Assembly (NCBI GenBank): GCA_965221485.1
Contig: OZ244893.1
Coordinates: 744,001 to 808,000 of the forward strand
Origin: JAJEBT01 sp965221485
Lineage (GTDB): Bacteria; Pseudomonadota; Alphaproteobacteria; MPNO01; UBA830
Direction: 5' to 3'
DNA length: 64,000 nt
The position numbers and the translations under genes were made by a program. Positions within the stretch are counted from its first letter, which is position 1. Each line of letters begins with the position of its first letter. Below are positions 1 through 8,690 of this stretch, piece after piece. The notes beneath the pieces are model-generated. The model ran no database searches. It had not been told where the DNA came from and worked only from the letters and a program-made list of their open reading frames with translations.

Positions 1-933
1 GGACTTCTGGACGTCGAGGGAATCGATCTCAATTTCCTGGAAATCCAGGCCCCGCGAGAGATTTTCGATCGCATGGTCGGGGCCCGGGAATTCGACTTGT
101 CGGAAATGTCCATCGCTGAATTTATCGCGATGAAGGTTCGGGGTGACAGTCCTTTCGTCGGCCTGCCCGTGTTCCCGTCAAGGGCATTCCGGCACGCCTT
201 TGTGTGCGTCAATCGCAACGCAGGCATTGCCGAACCGCGAGACCTGGCGGGCAAACGGATCGGAACGCCGCTTTACACCCAGTCCGCTGCGGTATGGATC
301 CGAGGAGACCTGGAGAATTTCTATGGTGTTGATCTGTCTGAAGTGCGGTGGGTGCAGGGCGCCGTTGAAAAGCCGGGATCCCATGGCGATCCTCCGGCGC
401 CGCCCCAATTGCTGCGCGCGGTGAACATAGAGGCCAACACAGGACCCCTGTCCCTGTCGGAAATGCTGGCGAATGGCGAAATCGATGCGGTGCTGGGATC
501 CCGGATGCCCGAGTCAGTGCGCACCGACCCCGAGAGGGTTGCTCATCTCTGGCCCGATTTCCGAAGCGAGGAAAAGCGCTACTTCGCGGATACGCGCATT
601 CATCCCATCATGCATCTCGTGGTCATTCGCAAGGAGATCCATGAACGCAACCCCTGGATAGCCCAGAGCCTCTACAAGGCCTTTGTCGCGGCGAGGGACT
701 GGGCGGTCGAGAGGATGTATTTTTCAGGTGCGCAACGTTATATGCTGCCCTGGCTTTATGATGATCTTCGCGAGATTGACGCATTATTTGACGGTCAGCC
801 ATGGCCCTACGGCGTCGAGGCCAACCGGCCAACCCTCGAAGCCATCGTCAACTACATGCACCAGCAGGGATTCATTGCAAAGGCGCCGCCCATAGAAGAC
901 CTGTTTCTTCGGATTCACGGGCGTCACGACTGA
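1..933 (+). CDS. 4,5-dihydroxyphthalate decarboxylase-like protein (5' partial)
   Basis: The frame is open from the first base of the window, so the start codon lies upstream; at least 310 codons are present. The protein resembles the periplasmic-binding-protein-II-fold family annotated as 4,5-dihydroxyphthalate decarboxylase or ABC substrate-binding protein. Shared hallmarks are a SEMSIAEF stretch, VFPSRAFRHAFV, a domain-linking AGKRIGTPLY loop and a C-terminal IHPIMHLVVIRKEI block. The same blocks recur in the paralogue at 24.7 kb. The first visible residues are already mature protein, so a signal peptide cannot be judged here; the paralogue has none, which favours an enzyme over a transporter component. 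A 3-hydroxyisobutyrate-dehydrogenase-like gene follows 44 bases later, suggesting a small catabolic operon. The substrate is unknown. Confidence 0.8.
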   Translation, partial: GLLDVEGIDLNFLEIQAPREIFDRMVGAREFDLSEMSIAEFIAMKVRGDSPFVGLPVFPSRAFRHAFVCVNRNAGIAEPRDLAGKRIGTPLYTQSAAVWIRGDLENFYGVDLSEVRWVQGAVEKPGSHGDPPAPPQLLRAVNIEANTGPLSLSEMLANGEIDAVLGSRMPESVRTDPERVAHLWPDFRSEEKRYFADTRIHPIMHLVVIRKEIHERNPWIAQSLYKAFVAARDWAVERMYFSGAQRYMLPWLYDDLREIDALFDGQPWPYGVEANRPTLEAIVNYMHQQGFIAKAPPIEDLFLRIHGRHD

Positions 934-977
934 GACTCGGTGCGACAGATGCAAATACCGACAGGGAGAACAACAGG

Positions 978-1916
978 ATGGCTGTCTCTGGTTTGACTGA
1001 CAGGAGCGTGGGATGGATCGGTACCGGACGAATGGGCGCTGCCATGGTCCGTCGAATGCTTGCCGCCGACATCGACGTAACGGTCTGGAACCGGACCCGT
1101 TCCAAGGCAGAACCTCTGGTGGGGGAGGGGGCGTCGATCGTTGATCGTCCCTGCGAACTCGGTGGCTGCGACATCGTGTTCACGATGGTCGGCGGCCCCG
1201 ATGATTTTGTGGACGTGACCCTGGGACAGGACGGTTTGCTCGGCGGCGACGAAAAACCTGAAATCCTCGTGGACTCCACCTCGATCAACAGTGCGGCCTC
1301 TGCACAGGTGCGGAGTGCTGCGGCAGAAATGGGAGTCTCGATGCTTGCAGCGCCGGTCTCAGGGAATGACCGGGCCGCAGCGGCCGGGCTGCTGACCTTT
1401 GCCGTTTCCGGCCCGAAGGAAAGCTATGACGCCGTCGAGCCCCTGTTCGCATGTATCGGCCGCGGTTCCTCTTGGGTCGGGGAAGGCGAACTGGCCCGCT
1501 TCATAAAGATCTGTCACAACGTGTTTCTCGGCGTCGTGATCCAGAATCTGGTGGAAATTACCGTGCTGGCAGAAAAGGCCGGCGTTCCGCGCCACGCCTT
1601 TCTTGCCTTTCTCAATGACAGTGCGTTGGGTTCGATATTTACAAGATACAAGACTCCGGCGCTGGTCAATCTTGATTATTCCGTGACGTTTACGCCCCGG
1701 CTTCTTCTGAAGGATATGGATCTCGGGCTCGCGGCCGGTCGCGAATTCGAAGTCCCGTTGCCACTGGCGTCCACAGCCCGTGAAATCCTCCAGTCCCTGA
1801 TCGGCAAAGGTTATTCTGATCAGGATTTTGCAGCCCTCCTGTCGCTTCAGGCGGAAGCCTCGGGCCTCGAGCTCAAGCCGGAAAATGTGGAAGTTTCCGA
1901 CGGGTTGAATCGCTGA
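978..1916 (+). CDS. NAD(P)-dependent oxidoreductase, 3-hydroxyisobutyrate dehydrogenase family
   Basis: A 312-residue protein with an N-terminal Rossmann fold: the dinucleotide-binding GTGRMG motif is at residues 15-20, followed by VWNRTRSKAEPL, whose Arg after the second beta strand suggests NADP(H) preference. A family-type substrate loop (DSTSINSA) and a predicted catalytic Lys near residue 178 (FIKICHN) follow, then an all-helical C-terminal domain. The family oxidises or reduces beta-hydroxyacids. The usual Asn-Asn after the catalytic Lys is His-Asn here. The ATG at 978 was chosen because the Rossmann motif begins just after it and an AGG-type ribosome site precedes it; a longer in-frame extension reaches into the previous gene and is rejected. 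It is probably co-transcribed with its neighbours. Confidence 0.85.
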   Translation: MAVSGLTDRSVGWIGTGRMGAAMVRRMLAADIDVTVWNRTRSKAEPLVGEGASIVDRPCELGGCDIVFTMVGGPDDFVDVTLGQDGLLGGDEKPEILVDSTSINSAASAQVRSAAAEMGVSMLAAPVSGNDRAAAAGLLTFAVSGPKESYDAVEPLFACIGRGSSWVGEGELARFIKICHNVFLGVVIQNLVEITVLAEKAGVPRHAFLAFLNDSALGSIFTRYKTPALVNLDYSVTFTPRLLLKDMDLGLAAGREFEVPLPLASTAREILQSLIGKGYSDQDFAALLSLQAEASGLELKPENVEVSDGLNR

Positions 1917-1937
1917 CCTGGCGCGATTGCGAACATT

Positions 1938-2699
1938 GTGAGTCCGGACCTCGGCCTGGACGTTTATGCGCTGTTGGTCATTTTCGCCGGGCTGGCCATC
2001 GGTTCGTTCATCAAGGGACTGATCGGTACCGGTCTGCCGCTTGTGGCCGTTCCCTTCATGGCCGGTTTTCTCGACGTCGAACATGCGATTGTGGTGGTCC
2101 AGATCCCCGGACTGATCTCCAACGCCTGGCTGATCTGGAGCACACGACGGGAGGCGCGGGAAATTCCCTTGCGTTTCGATTTGCTCCTGCCCGCGGTTGC
2201 CATGGTGATCACGGGGGTGTGGTTTCTGGACATCGCAGATGAGCGGTTGATACTCCTGTTGCTGGCCATTGCCGTCGCGATATTTCTTCTGATCATTCTT
2301 CTCAAGCCGTCGTTTCGACTGGAGGGGCTGCCAGGACGGATCCTTACACCGATCGCTGGTGCAGTGGGTGGATTTGCACAGGGAGCGACCGGCATTTCCG
2401 GCCCCCTGTTCTCGACGCTCGTTTTCTCTTTCCGTCTGAATAAGGAAGGATTCGTATTCTACAATGCGCTCCTGTTCGGGATCTTCAACCTTGTCCAGAC
2501 GGCAGCCATGGCAGCACTCGGCATGTTCACTTTGACCCGGCTCATGGAAAGCGCGATGGCCCTGCTCCCGATGGTTGTGTTTCAATATCTGGGAATGCGG
2601 ACGATGAATCGCGTCAGCATCCGTCATTTCAACCGTATCGTGATCGCTGTCATTGTCCTGATGGAATTCAAACTGATCTGGGAGATCCGCGGGGCATGA
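1938..2699 (+). CDS. TauE/SafE family membrane permease (first of a tandem pair)
   Basis: A 253-residue hydrophobic protein with about seven or eight transmembrane helices. It carries the internal repeat signature of the TauE/SafE (sulfite exporter) family: a glycine-rich first helix ending in GSFIKGLIGTGLPLVAVPFM, and a second half starting GGFAQGATGISGPLFSTLV. The family exports or imports small organic acids and sulfur oxyanions across the inner membrane. The start is a GTG 21 bases after the preceding stop. Its end overlaps the ATG of the next gene by four bases, so the two permeases are probably translated together and may work as a pair. The substrate cannot be read from sequence; the dehydrogenase and dioxygenase neighbours hint at an organic acid or sulfonate. 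Confidence 0.85.
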   Translation: MSPDLGLDVYALLVIFAGLAIGSFIKGLIGTGLPLVAVPFMAGFLDVEHAIVVVQIPGLISNAWLIWSTRREAREIPLRFDLLLPAVAMVITGVWFLDIADERLILLLLAIAVAIFLLIILLKPSFRLEGLPGRILTPIAGAVGGFAQGATGISGPLFSTLVFSFRLNKEGFVFYNALLFGIFNLVQTAAMAALGMFTLTRLMESAMALLPMVVFQYLGMRTMNRVSIRHFNRIVIAVIVLMEFKLIWEIRGA

Positions 2700-3442
2700 G
2701 CGTCGAGAGTGTGATCATCATCGTCGCGGCTCTGGCCATTGGCGCCATGGCCAAGGGTATGACCGGCCTTGGCCTTCCTCCGATAGCCATTGCCATTCTT
2801 TCGGTTTTCGTTGGCGTGGAGCAGGCGATTGTTGTCACGACCATTCCTGTCGCCTTTGCGAATTTTCAGGTCGTCTGGGTTTTGCGCCGGCGCCTCCGTG
2901 AGCTTCCCGTGATGTGGTCTGCCCTGGTTGCCGCAGCGGCCGGTGTCGGAGTTGGCACCTGGGTTCTCGCCAGCCTGGATGATCGTATACTGACCATCAT
3001 CCTGGTGGTCTGGGTTGCCGTTTTTCTCCTGTCCGTGTTTCTTGATCTCACCCCAAAGCTCGAGGGCCGGTCGGCGCGGCTGTTCTCCCCCGTGCTTGCG
3101 GTAGGGGCCGGGATCAGTCAGGGAGCGACCGGGTTTTCGGGTCCCCTGATCGCGACATGGGGATACGCCTGGGGCTTCGTCAAGGAAACGTATGTGCTCG
3201 GGGTCTCAGTCCTTTTCTGCTCGATATCGGGCATGCATGTGATCGGTGTGGCGATCGCGGGGTTATACGACCAGGAAAGGATCATCCAGGGAGTCCTTGC
3301 GATCCTGCCGGTCATGATCTGTGTTCCGCTGGGTTTGCGTTTGGCAAAGAAGATCAGTCCCCGGATGTTCAAGGTTGTGATCGTGGCCGTAATCGGCGCC
3401 ATGGAGGTCAAGCTGGTCTGGGGATTGCTGGGAGGCGCATGA
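2696..3442 (+). CDS. TauE/SafE family membrane permease (second of a tandem pair)
   Basis: A 248-residue paralogue of the gene just upstream, with the same two-half layout: GAMAKGMTGLGLPPIAIAIL near the N-terminus and GISQGATGFSGPLIATWG in the second half. About eight hydrophobic helices are visible and there is no signal peptide. Its ATG overlaps the previous stop in an ATGA junction, and its own stop is immediately followed by the GTG start of hpnC, so translation of all three is likely coupled. Members usually act alone; two full-length adjacent copies suggest either a heteromer or a duplication with divided substrate range. The transported compound is unknown. Confidence 0.85.
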   Translation: MSVESVIIIVAALAIGAMAKGMTGLGLPPIAIAILSVFVGVEQAIVVTTIPVAFANFQVVWVLRRRLRELPVMWSALVAAAAGVGVGTWVLASLDDRILTIILVVWVAVFLLSVFLDLTPKLEGRSARLFSPVLAVGAGISQGATGFSGPLIATWGYAWGFVKETYVLGVSVLFCSISGMHVIGVAIAGLYDQERIIQGVLAILPVMICVPLGLRLAKKISPRMFKVVIVAVIGAMEVKLVWGLLGGA

Positions 3443-4339
3443 GTGGCAGCGCAGGTTTCTCCAGGGGACGACAACAACAGCTCTGCGGCTCGCGGAAAAG
3501 CAGAGATTTCGAGCGGCAAGGGAGCCCGGGACGAAAATTTTCCCGTGGCATCGCTTTTGCTGCCGCGAAGACTGCGGCCGCATGTCAGCGCATTTTACGC
3601 CCTGGCCCGTGCTACCGATGACATCGCCGACAGCCCGCTTCTGGACAGCGGCGAGCGCAGACGCCGACTTGAACGCTTCGAACAGGCCCTCAAGGGTGAG
3701 GCAAGCGACGGTACTGAGCTGGAGAAGGCCAAAGTCTACCGGCGAAGTGCCCAGGACAGCTGTGTTTCCGTGCAACATGCGATCGATCTGATCCATGCCT
3801 TCAAGCAGGATACCTGCAAGACCCGTTACAGGAATTGGGAGGAGCTGATGGGCTATTGCGAACTGTCGGCTGCTCCCGTAGGCCGGTTTCTGCTCGATCT
3901 GCATCGGGAAGAAGCCAGAAATTACCGCTTTTCCGATCCGCTGTGTCACGCGCTGCAGGTGCTCAATCATCTCCAGGACATACGCGGCGACTATCTTGAT
4001 CTCGACCGTATCTATCTGCCCGGCGACTGGATGAACCGGTTCGGCGTGGAACCTCGCGACCTCGGACGGGACTCTTCCTCTCCCGGTTTGCGAGGGGTCA
4101 TCGATCTGTGCCTTGATGGATGCCGGGATCTCCTCAACTCAGCACAACCTCTTGTGGGGGCTCTCCGAAATCCGCGTCTTGCCGCCCAGGCGGATGTCAC
4201 GGCGAAGCTCGCAGGCCGGTTGCTGAAGCGGCTGGAAGCGGGAGACCCCCTGGCCAGGCGGGTTGCCTTGTCCCGTCAGGATTTCCTAATCTGCGGGTTC
4301 CGCAGTTTGCCCCGGATGCTGTGGCACCAGTTCCGTTAG
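3443..4339 (+). CDS. hpnC: Squalene/phytoene synthase-family protein, HpnC type
   Basis: A 298-residue isoprenoid synthase of the squalene/phytoene superfamily. The two Mg2+-diphosphate-binding aspartate motifs are clear: DDIAD at residues 59-63 and DIRGD at 179-183, with the intervening AAPVGRFLL block. The N-terminal KGARDENFPVASLLLPRRLR segment is typical of HpnC, which in the hopanoid pathway converts presqualene diphosphate to hydroxysqualene, between HpnD and HpnE. No hpnD, hpnE or squalene-hopene cyclase gene lies in the window, so this copy is separated from its usual partners, or they lie elsewhere. The GTG start directly follows the permease stop. The first 25 residues are low in conservation, so a later start is possible. 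Confidence 0.85.
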   Translation: MAAQVSPGDDNNSSAARGKAEISSGKGARDENFPVASLLLPRRLRPHVSAFYALARATDDIADSPLLDSGERRRRLERFEQALKGEASDGTELEKAKVYRRSAQDSCVSVQHAIDLIHAFKQDTCKTRYRNWEELMGYCELSAAPVGRFLLDLHREEARNYRFSDPLCHALQVLNHLQDIRGDYLDLDRIYLPGDWMNRFGVEPRDLGRDSSSPGLRGVIDLCLDGCRDLLNSAQPLVGALRNPRLAAQADVTAKLAGRLLKRLEAGDPLARRVALSRQDFLICGFRSLPRMLWHQFR

Positions 4340-4382
4340 CGCGATGTTCCGGAGTCTGGAAACAGGAGGAGGAGAGGTCACG

Positions 4383-5279
4383 ATGCCGGAATTTGAGCCG
4401 CTTCATTCGCTGTTTGGTGCAGAAATGCAGGGGATCAACATAACAGCGCCGCTTCAGGGTGATGACATAGACCGAATTGACAGGGCAATGGACCGGTTCG
4501 GTATCCTGCTGATTCGCGGACAGGCGTTGAACCAGGACCAGCAGATCGCCTTCACGAAACAGTTTGGTCCGCTGGATCTGGGGTTCAAGCGTGTGGCCGG
4601 AAAGAACCAGCGGCTGAAATACGACGAACTCGGCGACATTTCTAACCTCGGAGTGGATGGCGAGGTTGTCGGACGCTCCCACAAGCGAATCGTGAACAAT
4701 CTGGCCAATCAGCTGTGGCATAGCGACAGTTCTTTCCAGCGGCCTGCGGCGCGTTATTCGATGCTGGCCGCCGTTGAGGTCACCCGCTCGGGCGGAGAGA
4801 CGGAATTTGCCGACATGCGGGCCGCTTATGATGCCCTGTCAAGCGAAATGAAGTCGGAAATTGACGGGCTGGTTGCCGAACATTATGCGCTTCATTCGCG
4901 ACTGATGCTGGGTGATGACGGTTACGACGAGGCCCAGCGGAATGCCGTACCGCCAGCGCTGTGGCCGGTGGTGCGGGTTCATCCGGGTTCGGGCCGGCGC
5001 CATTTGTTCATTGGCGCTCATGCCCGGCGGATTGAAGGGCTGACGGTGCCCGAGGGACGGATGTTGCTGATGGACCTGCTCGAGCATGCGACCCGGCGAC
5101 AATTTGTCTATGTCCACAGCTGGCAGCCGGGTGATCTTGTGATCTGGGACAATCGCTGCATTCTCCATCGGGGCCGGCGTTTCAATCTTTCGGAACGACG
5201 GGAATTGCGACGGAGCACCACACTGGATGTGGATCCTGCGGATCGGGACAGGAGCAAACAGGCCAGGGCGGCTGTATGA
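4383..5279 (+). CDS. TauD/TfdA-family Fe(II)/2-oxoglutarate dioxygenase
   Basis: A 298-residue non-haem iron dioxygenase of the TauD/TfdA family, which hydroxylates a substrate while decarboxylating 2-oxoglutarate. The iron-binding triad is visible as His113 and Asp115 (LWHSDSSF) and distal His262 (NRCILHRGR); the Arg cluster after it (RRELRRSTTL) would bind the 2-oxoglutarate carboxylate. The ATG at 4383 was chosen because a strong AGGAGGAGAGG ribosome site lies just upstream; an in-frame ATG at 4344 would add 13 residues with no comparable site. Family members act on taurine, 2,4-D, alpha-ketoglutarate-dependent sulfonates and similar acids. The TauE-type permeases upstream fit a sulfonate or organic-acid role, but this is inference. 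Confidence 0.85.
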   Translation: MPEFEPLHSLFGAEMQGINITAPLQGDDIDRIDRAMDRFGILLIRGQALNQDQQIAFTKQFGPLDLGFKRVAGKNQRLKYDELGDISNLGVDGEVVGRSHKRIVNNLANQLWHSDSSFQRPAARYSMLAAVEVTRSGGETEFADMRAAYDALSSEMKSEIDGLVAEHYALHSRLMLGDDGYDEAQRNAVPPALWPVVRVHPGSGRRHLFIGAHARRIEGLTVPEGRMLLMDLLEHATRRQFVYVHSWQPGDLVIWDNRCILHRGRRFNLSERRELRRSTTLDVDPADRDRSKQARAAV

Positions 5280-5331
5280 AGGGGAGGATTTATGGAACGG
5301 ACACTGATGGCGTCGAGAAGGGATTGATACG

Positions 5332-6690
5332 ATGAGCCTGCTGCTTCGGGGCGGTTACATCCTGTCCATGGACCCTGATATCGGTGACATTCCGGAAGGT
5401 GACGTCCTGATCGAAGGCGATCGCGTTGCTGCTGTTGGTCCGAGGATCGAGGCTCCCGAGGCCGAGGTTATGGATGCGCGAAATCGTATCGTGATGCCGG
5501 GGCTGATCAATGCGCATCAGCATACGTGGCAGACCGGGCTCAGAGGAACCTGCGGTGACTGGAGCCTCGGCGAGTATCTGCGGAGCATGCATGCAACGAC
5601 GGTTCCCTTATTTCACCCGGACGACATTTTTCTGGCCAATTACGTGGGGGCGGTCAATCAGCTCAACTGTGGAACTACCACGCTGTTCGACTGGCATCAT
5701 TGCAACGCAACGGTCGACCATACCGACGCTGCGATCGACGGGTTGGAAGAAGCCGGTATTCGGGCGGTCTACGGCCACGGAACAACCAAGACGGATCCAC
5801 TGCCCGGTGAACCGCCTTTCAGTGAGATCCCCCATCCCCGGGACCGAGTGCAGCGACTCCGAATGAATCGTCTGTCAAGTGATGACGACCTGATTACCAT
5901 GGCCATGTGCATACTGGGACCCAACTTTTCGGTCTGGGATGTAACCAGCCATGACGTGAAGCTTGCCCGTGAACTGGGTGTTGGCTGGAGTTGTCATTCG
6001 GGTGCCCAGGGGGTGCCGTCCCTTTCTCCGGACGGCATTCGCCGGATGGCAGATGCCGGGCTTCTCGGGCCGGACGGCGACTTCGTTCACGCCAACAACT
6101 ACAGCGACGAGGAGCTGAAGCTCATCATCGATCACGGTGCTTCGATCACATCCACGCCGGAATGCGAGTACCAGTTCGGCCACGGCAATCCTGTCACCGA
6201 CCGGGTTCTGGCACTGGGGGGAAGCCCCGCCTTTGGTGTTGATGTGGAAACGTCCATATCCGGAGACATGTTCACGGTGCTGCGGATGGGGCTTCAGATC
6301 GCGCGGGGATTGCGTGCGGATCGGGGAGCGCGTCCGACGGCAACAGTGACGATTTCGGCCCGGGAGGCCCTGGAGTGGGGGACCATCGGCAATGCCCGGG
6401 CGATGGGTCTCGAATCCCGGACAGGATCGCTGACTCCGGGCAAGCAGGCGGATATCATTCTGGTCAGAACCGACGACCTGAACCTTTTCCCGGTGCATGA
6501 CCCTGTCCAGACCCTGCTCTTCATGTCGTCATGGGCCAATGTCGATACCGTGCTCGTCGCGGGACGGTTTCGCAAGAAGGCTGGTACCGTCTGTTGTGAT
6601 CAGGCGGTATTACGGGATCGTCTGGATCGTCTGGAAGGTTCGGGGCGCAGGATTTTGCATGAAGCCGGTGTCCATGACACCGCGGGGTGA
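5332..6690 (+). CDS. Amidohydrolase-superfamily deaminase (TRZ/ATZ or cytosine-deaminase-like)
   Basis: A 452-residue metal-dependent hydrolase. The N-terminal metal ligands are His62 and His64 (NAHQHTW). A third His is in WSCHSGAQG, the catalytic Glu/His neighbourhood is in STPECEYQFGHGNP, and the last metal Asp is in FGVDVETSISGD. A small beta domain at the N-terminus and a C-terminal LTPGKQADIILV segment complete the standard composite fold. Relatives include 8-oxoguanine deaminase, cytosine deaminase, triazine hydrolases and methylthioadenosine deaminase, so it probably removes an amino or halide group from a nitrogen heterocycle. It follows the dioxygenase by 52 bases on the same strand. 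The exact substrate cannot be assigned. Confidence 0.85.
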   Translation: MSLLLRGGYILSMDPDIGDIPEGDVLIEGDRVAAVGPRIEAPEAEVMDARNRIVMPGLINAHQHTWQTGLRGTCGDWSLGEYLRSMHATTVPLFHPDDIFLANYVGAVNQLNCGTTTLFDWHHCNATVDHTDAAIDGLEEAGIRAVYGHGTTKTDPLPGEPPFSEIPHPRDRVQRLRMNRLSSDDDLITMAMCILGPNFSVWDVTSHDVKLARELGVGWSCHSGAQGVPSLSPDGIRRMADAGLLGPDGDFVHANNYSDEELKLIIDHGASITSTPECEYQFGHGNPVTDRVLALGGSPAFGVDVETSISGDMFTVLRMGLQIARGLRADRGARPTATVTISAREALEWGTIGNARAMGLESRTGSLTPGKQADIILVRTDDLNLFPVHDPVQTLLFMSSWANVDTVLVAGRFRKKAGTVCCDQAVLRDRLDRLEGSGRRILHEAGVHDTAG

Positions 6691-6713
6691 TCCTGCCGCT
6701 TTGTTGGGTGGTG

Positions 6714-7817
6714 TCAGGTGGGGGATCCATCCCAGATTGTGGAGGGGATCAGCGCATTGCCTTCCATGAGGCGCCGCGTCGTGCGAAGCAATCCGGAGCG
6801 GTTCACAGTCACGGTGCCTTCATCGCTCCGGGCCGTCTCGAGTTCGACGGTGAATTCACCGGACGGATGTTCGATGGAAACCAGGCAGGGATTGCCGCCC
6901 GGCATCCTGGCGATACCGTCTGCCACGGATCCCGGCAATACACAGGCGGTCGCCACGGTCACGGCCGCAAGAACACCGATCGAAGCGTGGCAAACATGCG
7001 GAATCAAGCAACGTGTATTGAGGGCCCCGTTTCCTGCGGGACTTGAGATCAGGCACATTTTCGGAACAACCCTGCCGCTGACATCTCCAAGGCGCATGGC
7101 CTCGCCGGAGATGAGCCGGAGCTTTTCAATACGCGTCTTGATGTCGGTTGCGGCGTTCAGCTGATCGCGTGTTTCATACCCGGTCGCTCCCACATCGGTG
7201 GCCCTGAGCAGGACGACGGGCATGCCGTTGTCGATACAGGTCGCCTCCACGCCGTCAAGGGTGTCAAGAATGTTTCCGGTCGGGAGCAGGGCGCCACAGG
7301 CCGACCCGGCCGTGTCCAGAAAATCGATCATGACCGGCGATGCGGTTCCCGGCACACCGTCAATCCTGGCTTCACCGTCATAGGTGACAACGCCATTAGG
7401 CGTATTGATCCGCACCTCGCAGAGATTCCCGGAATTGACCATCCGGATTTTGGCCCTTGTGGTGCCGTTTTGTGCTTGAAGCAGGCCGTTCTCGATAGCA
7501 AAGGGGAGAACCCCGGCCAGCATGTTGCCGCAGTTGGGTGTTACGTCGACGAATGGATCCTCGATTCCCACCTGGCAAAACAGATAGTCGAGATCCACAC
7601 CGTCAATGGTCGACCTGCCGACCACGGCGACCTTGCTGGTCAGCGGATCGGCACCGCCAAGTCCGTCAATCTGGCGCGGATCAGGTGAACCCATGGCCGC
7701 CATAAGGACCTGATCCCTTTTGTCAGGATTACGGGGAAGATCTGTCTCAAGGAAGTACAGGCCCTTGGAGGTTCCTCCCCGTTGCAATACGCAGGGAACG
7801 GGCGTCTGATCCGGCAC
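6714..7817 (-). CDS. PrpF / 4-oxalomesaconate tautomerase-like isomerase
   Basis: About 367 residues in the PrpF family (diaminopimelate-epimerase fold), which includes methylaconitate cis-trans isomerase and 4-oxalomesaconate tautomerase of the gallate/protocatechuate 4,5-cleavage pathways. Visible markers are CVLQRGGTSKGLYF at the N-terminus, GGADPLTSKVAVV, the PNCGNMLAG motif carrying the proposed catalytic Cys, and a C-terminal HPSGEFTVEL block. The GTG at 7817 starts cleanly after the isochorismatase stop; an ATG at 7895 would extend the protein by 26 residues but overlap that gene by 71 bases. The tail faces the amidohydrolase. Neighbouring isochorismatase-family hydrolase suggests shared catabolism of an aromatic or dicarboxylic compound. 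Confidence 0.8.
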   Translation of the reverse strand: MPDQTPVPCVLQRGGTSKGLYFLETDLPRNPDKRDQVLMAAMGSPDPRQIDGLGGADPLTSKVAVVGRSTIDGVDLDYLFCQVGIEDPFVDVTPNCGNMLAGVLPFAIENGLLQAQNGTTRAKIRMVNSGNLCEVRINTPNGVVTYDGEARIDGVPGTASPVMIDFLDTAGSACGALLPTGNILDTLDGVEATCIDNGMPVVLLRATDVGATGYETRDQLNAATDIKTRIEKLRLISGEAMRLGDVSGRVVPKMCLISSPAGNGALNTRCLIPHVCHASIGVLAAVTVATACVLPGSVADGIARMPGGNPCLVSIEHPSGEFTVELETARSDEGTVTVNRSGLLRTTRRLMEGNALIPSTIWDGSPT

Positions 7818-7824
7818 TGCAGTG

Positions 7825-8520
7825 TTACCCGGTTGCAGCCAGTTGGCCGAGGCCGAGAACGTCGTCGATGACCTCGTCGGTGGAACGGACATCACCGAAG
7901 CTCTGATAGATCGATGTCAGGCCGACACGATGCTCCTCGGGGTTTCGGGATGCATTGCAGTCCTCCACCATGATTGTGCGGTAGCCAATCATCATGGCAT
8001 CGCGAGCTGTGGACTCGCAGCACATGTTGGTGAGGGTGCCGCCCACGAGAAGATTTTCAATTCCGTGGGCCTGCAACTGGTCATGGAGGTCCGAAGATCC
8101 CTGAATCAACGCGCTGAAGCGCGTCTTCTCGGAATAAAGGTCGCTGTCCAGGGTCTCCAGATCAGGGTGCAGGGCGTGTCCATCGGTTCCGCGGGTAAGG
8201 CCATTCTTGTGTGCCTTCATTTTTTCGGGTGTGAAAAAATACTCGTGGTACAGAGGCCACAGACTGGGTCCGTCCGGCGTTTCTGCGACGGTCAGAGAGA
8301 CCCAGACAACCCGTCCACCGGCGGCGCGGAGGCGCGCTGCGAGGCGGTTGATGTTCGGAATGATGGCAAGACAGGGCTCGACGCCGTTTACGAAAAAGTT
8401 TTGCATGTCGATGACGGCAAACGCGGTCCGCTCCGGATCGAAGGAACTGAAAACGTTCCGTCTTCCGCGTTTTTCCATGACGCGGTCAATGACCTGTTGG
8501 GGCATTTCGAATCTGTTCAT
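7825..8520 (-). CDS. Isochorismatase-family cysteine hydrolase
   Basis: A 231-residue alpha/beta hydrolase of the isochorismatase/nicotinamidase family. The catalytic triad is visible as Asp38 (FAVIDMQNFF), Lys132 (SEKTRFSAL) and Cys167 (GTLTNMCCEST), the last preceded by the family cis-peptide region. Such enzymes hydrolyse amide or carbamoyl groups, for example N-carbamoylsarcosine, ureidoacrylate or biuret. The ATG at 8520 is preceded by a GGAGAAG ribosome site; the open frame extends another 51 codons upstream without a comparable site or conserved residues. The downstream isomerase starts within a few bases of its stop, so the two are probably one operon. A role with the nearby deaminase in N-heterocycle breakdown is plausible but unproven. 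Confidence 0.85.
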   Translation of the reverse strand: MNRFEMPQQVIDRVMEKRGRRNVFSSFDPERTAFAVIDMQNFFVNGVEPCLAIIPNINRLAARLRAAGGRVVWVSLTVAETPDGPSLWPLYHEYFFTPEKMKAHKNGLTRGTDGHALHPDLETLDSDLYSEKTRFSALIQGSSDLHDQLQAHGIENLLVGGTLTNMCCESTARDAMMIGYRTIMVEDCNASRNPEEHRVGLTSIYQSFGDVRSTDEVIDDVLGLGQLAATG

Positions 8521-8690
8521 GTTTCTTCTCCGGATTGATGTGACCATATCAGTCAGGGGGCGAGGCTCCAAGACGCTCCGGATGCAATTGCCGAGCATGA
8601 TGTGCGGCCCGGAGGCACGCGCCAAGCGACTTGCCACTGGTGATTTCTCACCGTATATAGCAGTCTGGCCCACACAGGAGAATTCTCGAA

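Noticed and set aside
1359..2627. A 422-codon open frame on the minus strand
   Set aside because: It is antisense to the dehydrogenase and first TauE gene and rich in charged low-complexity residues with no family match.
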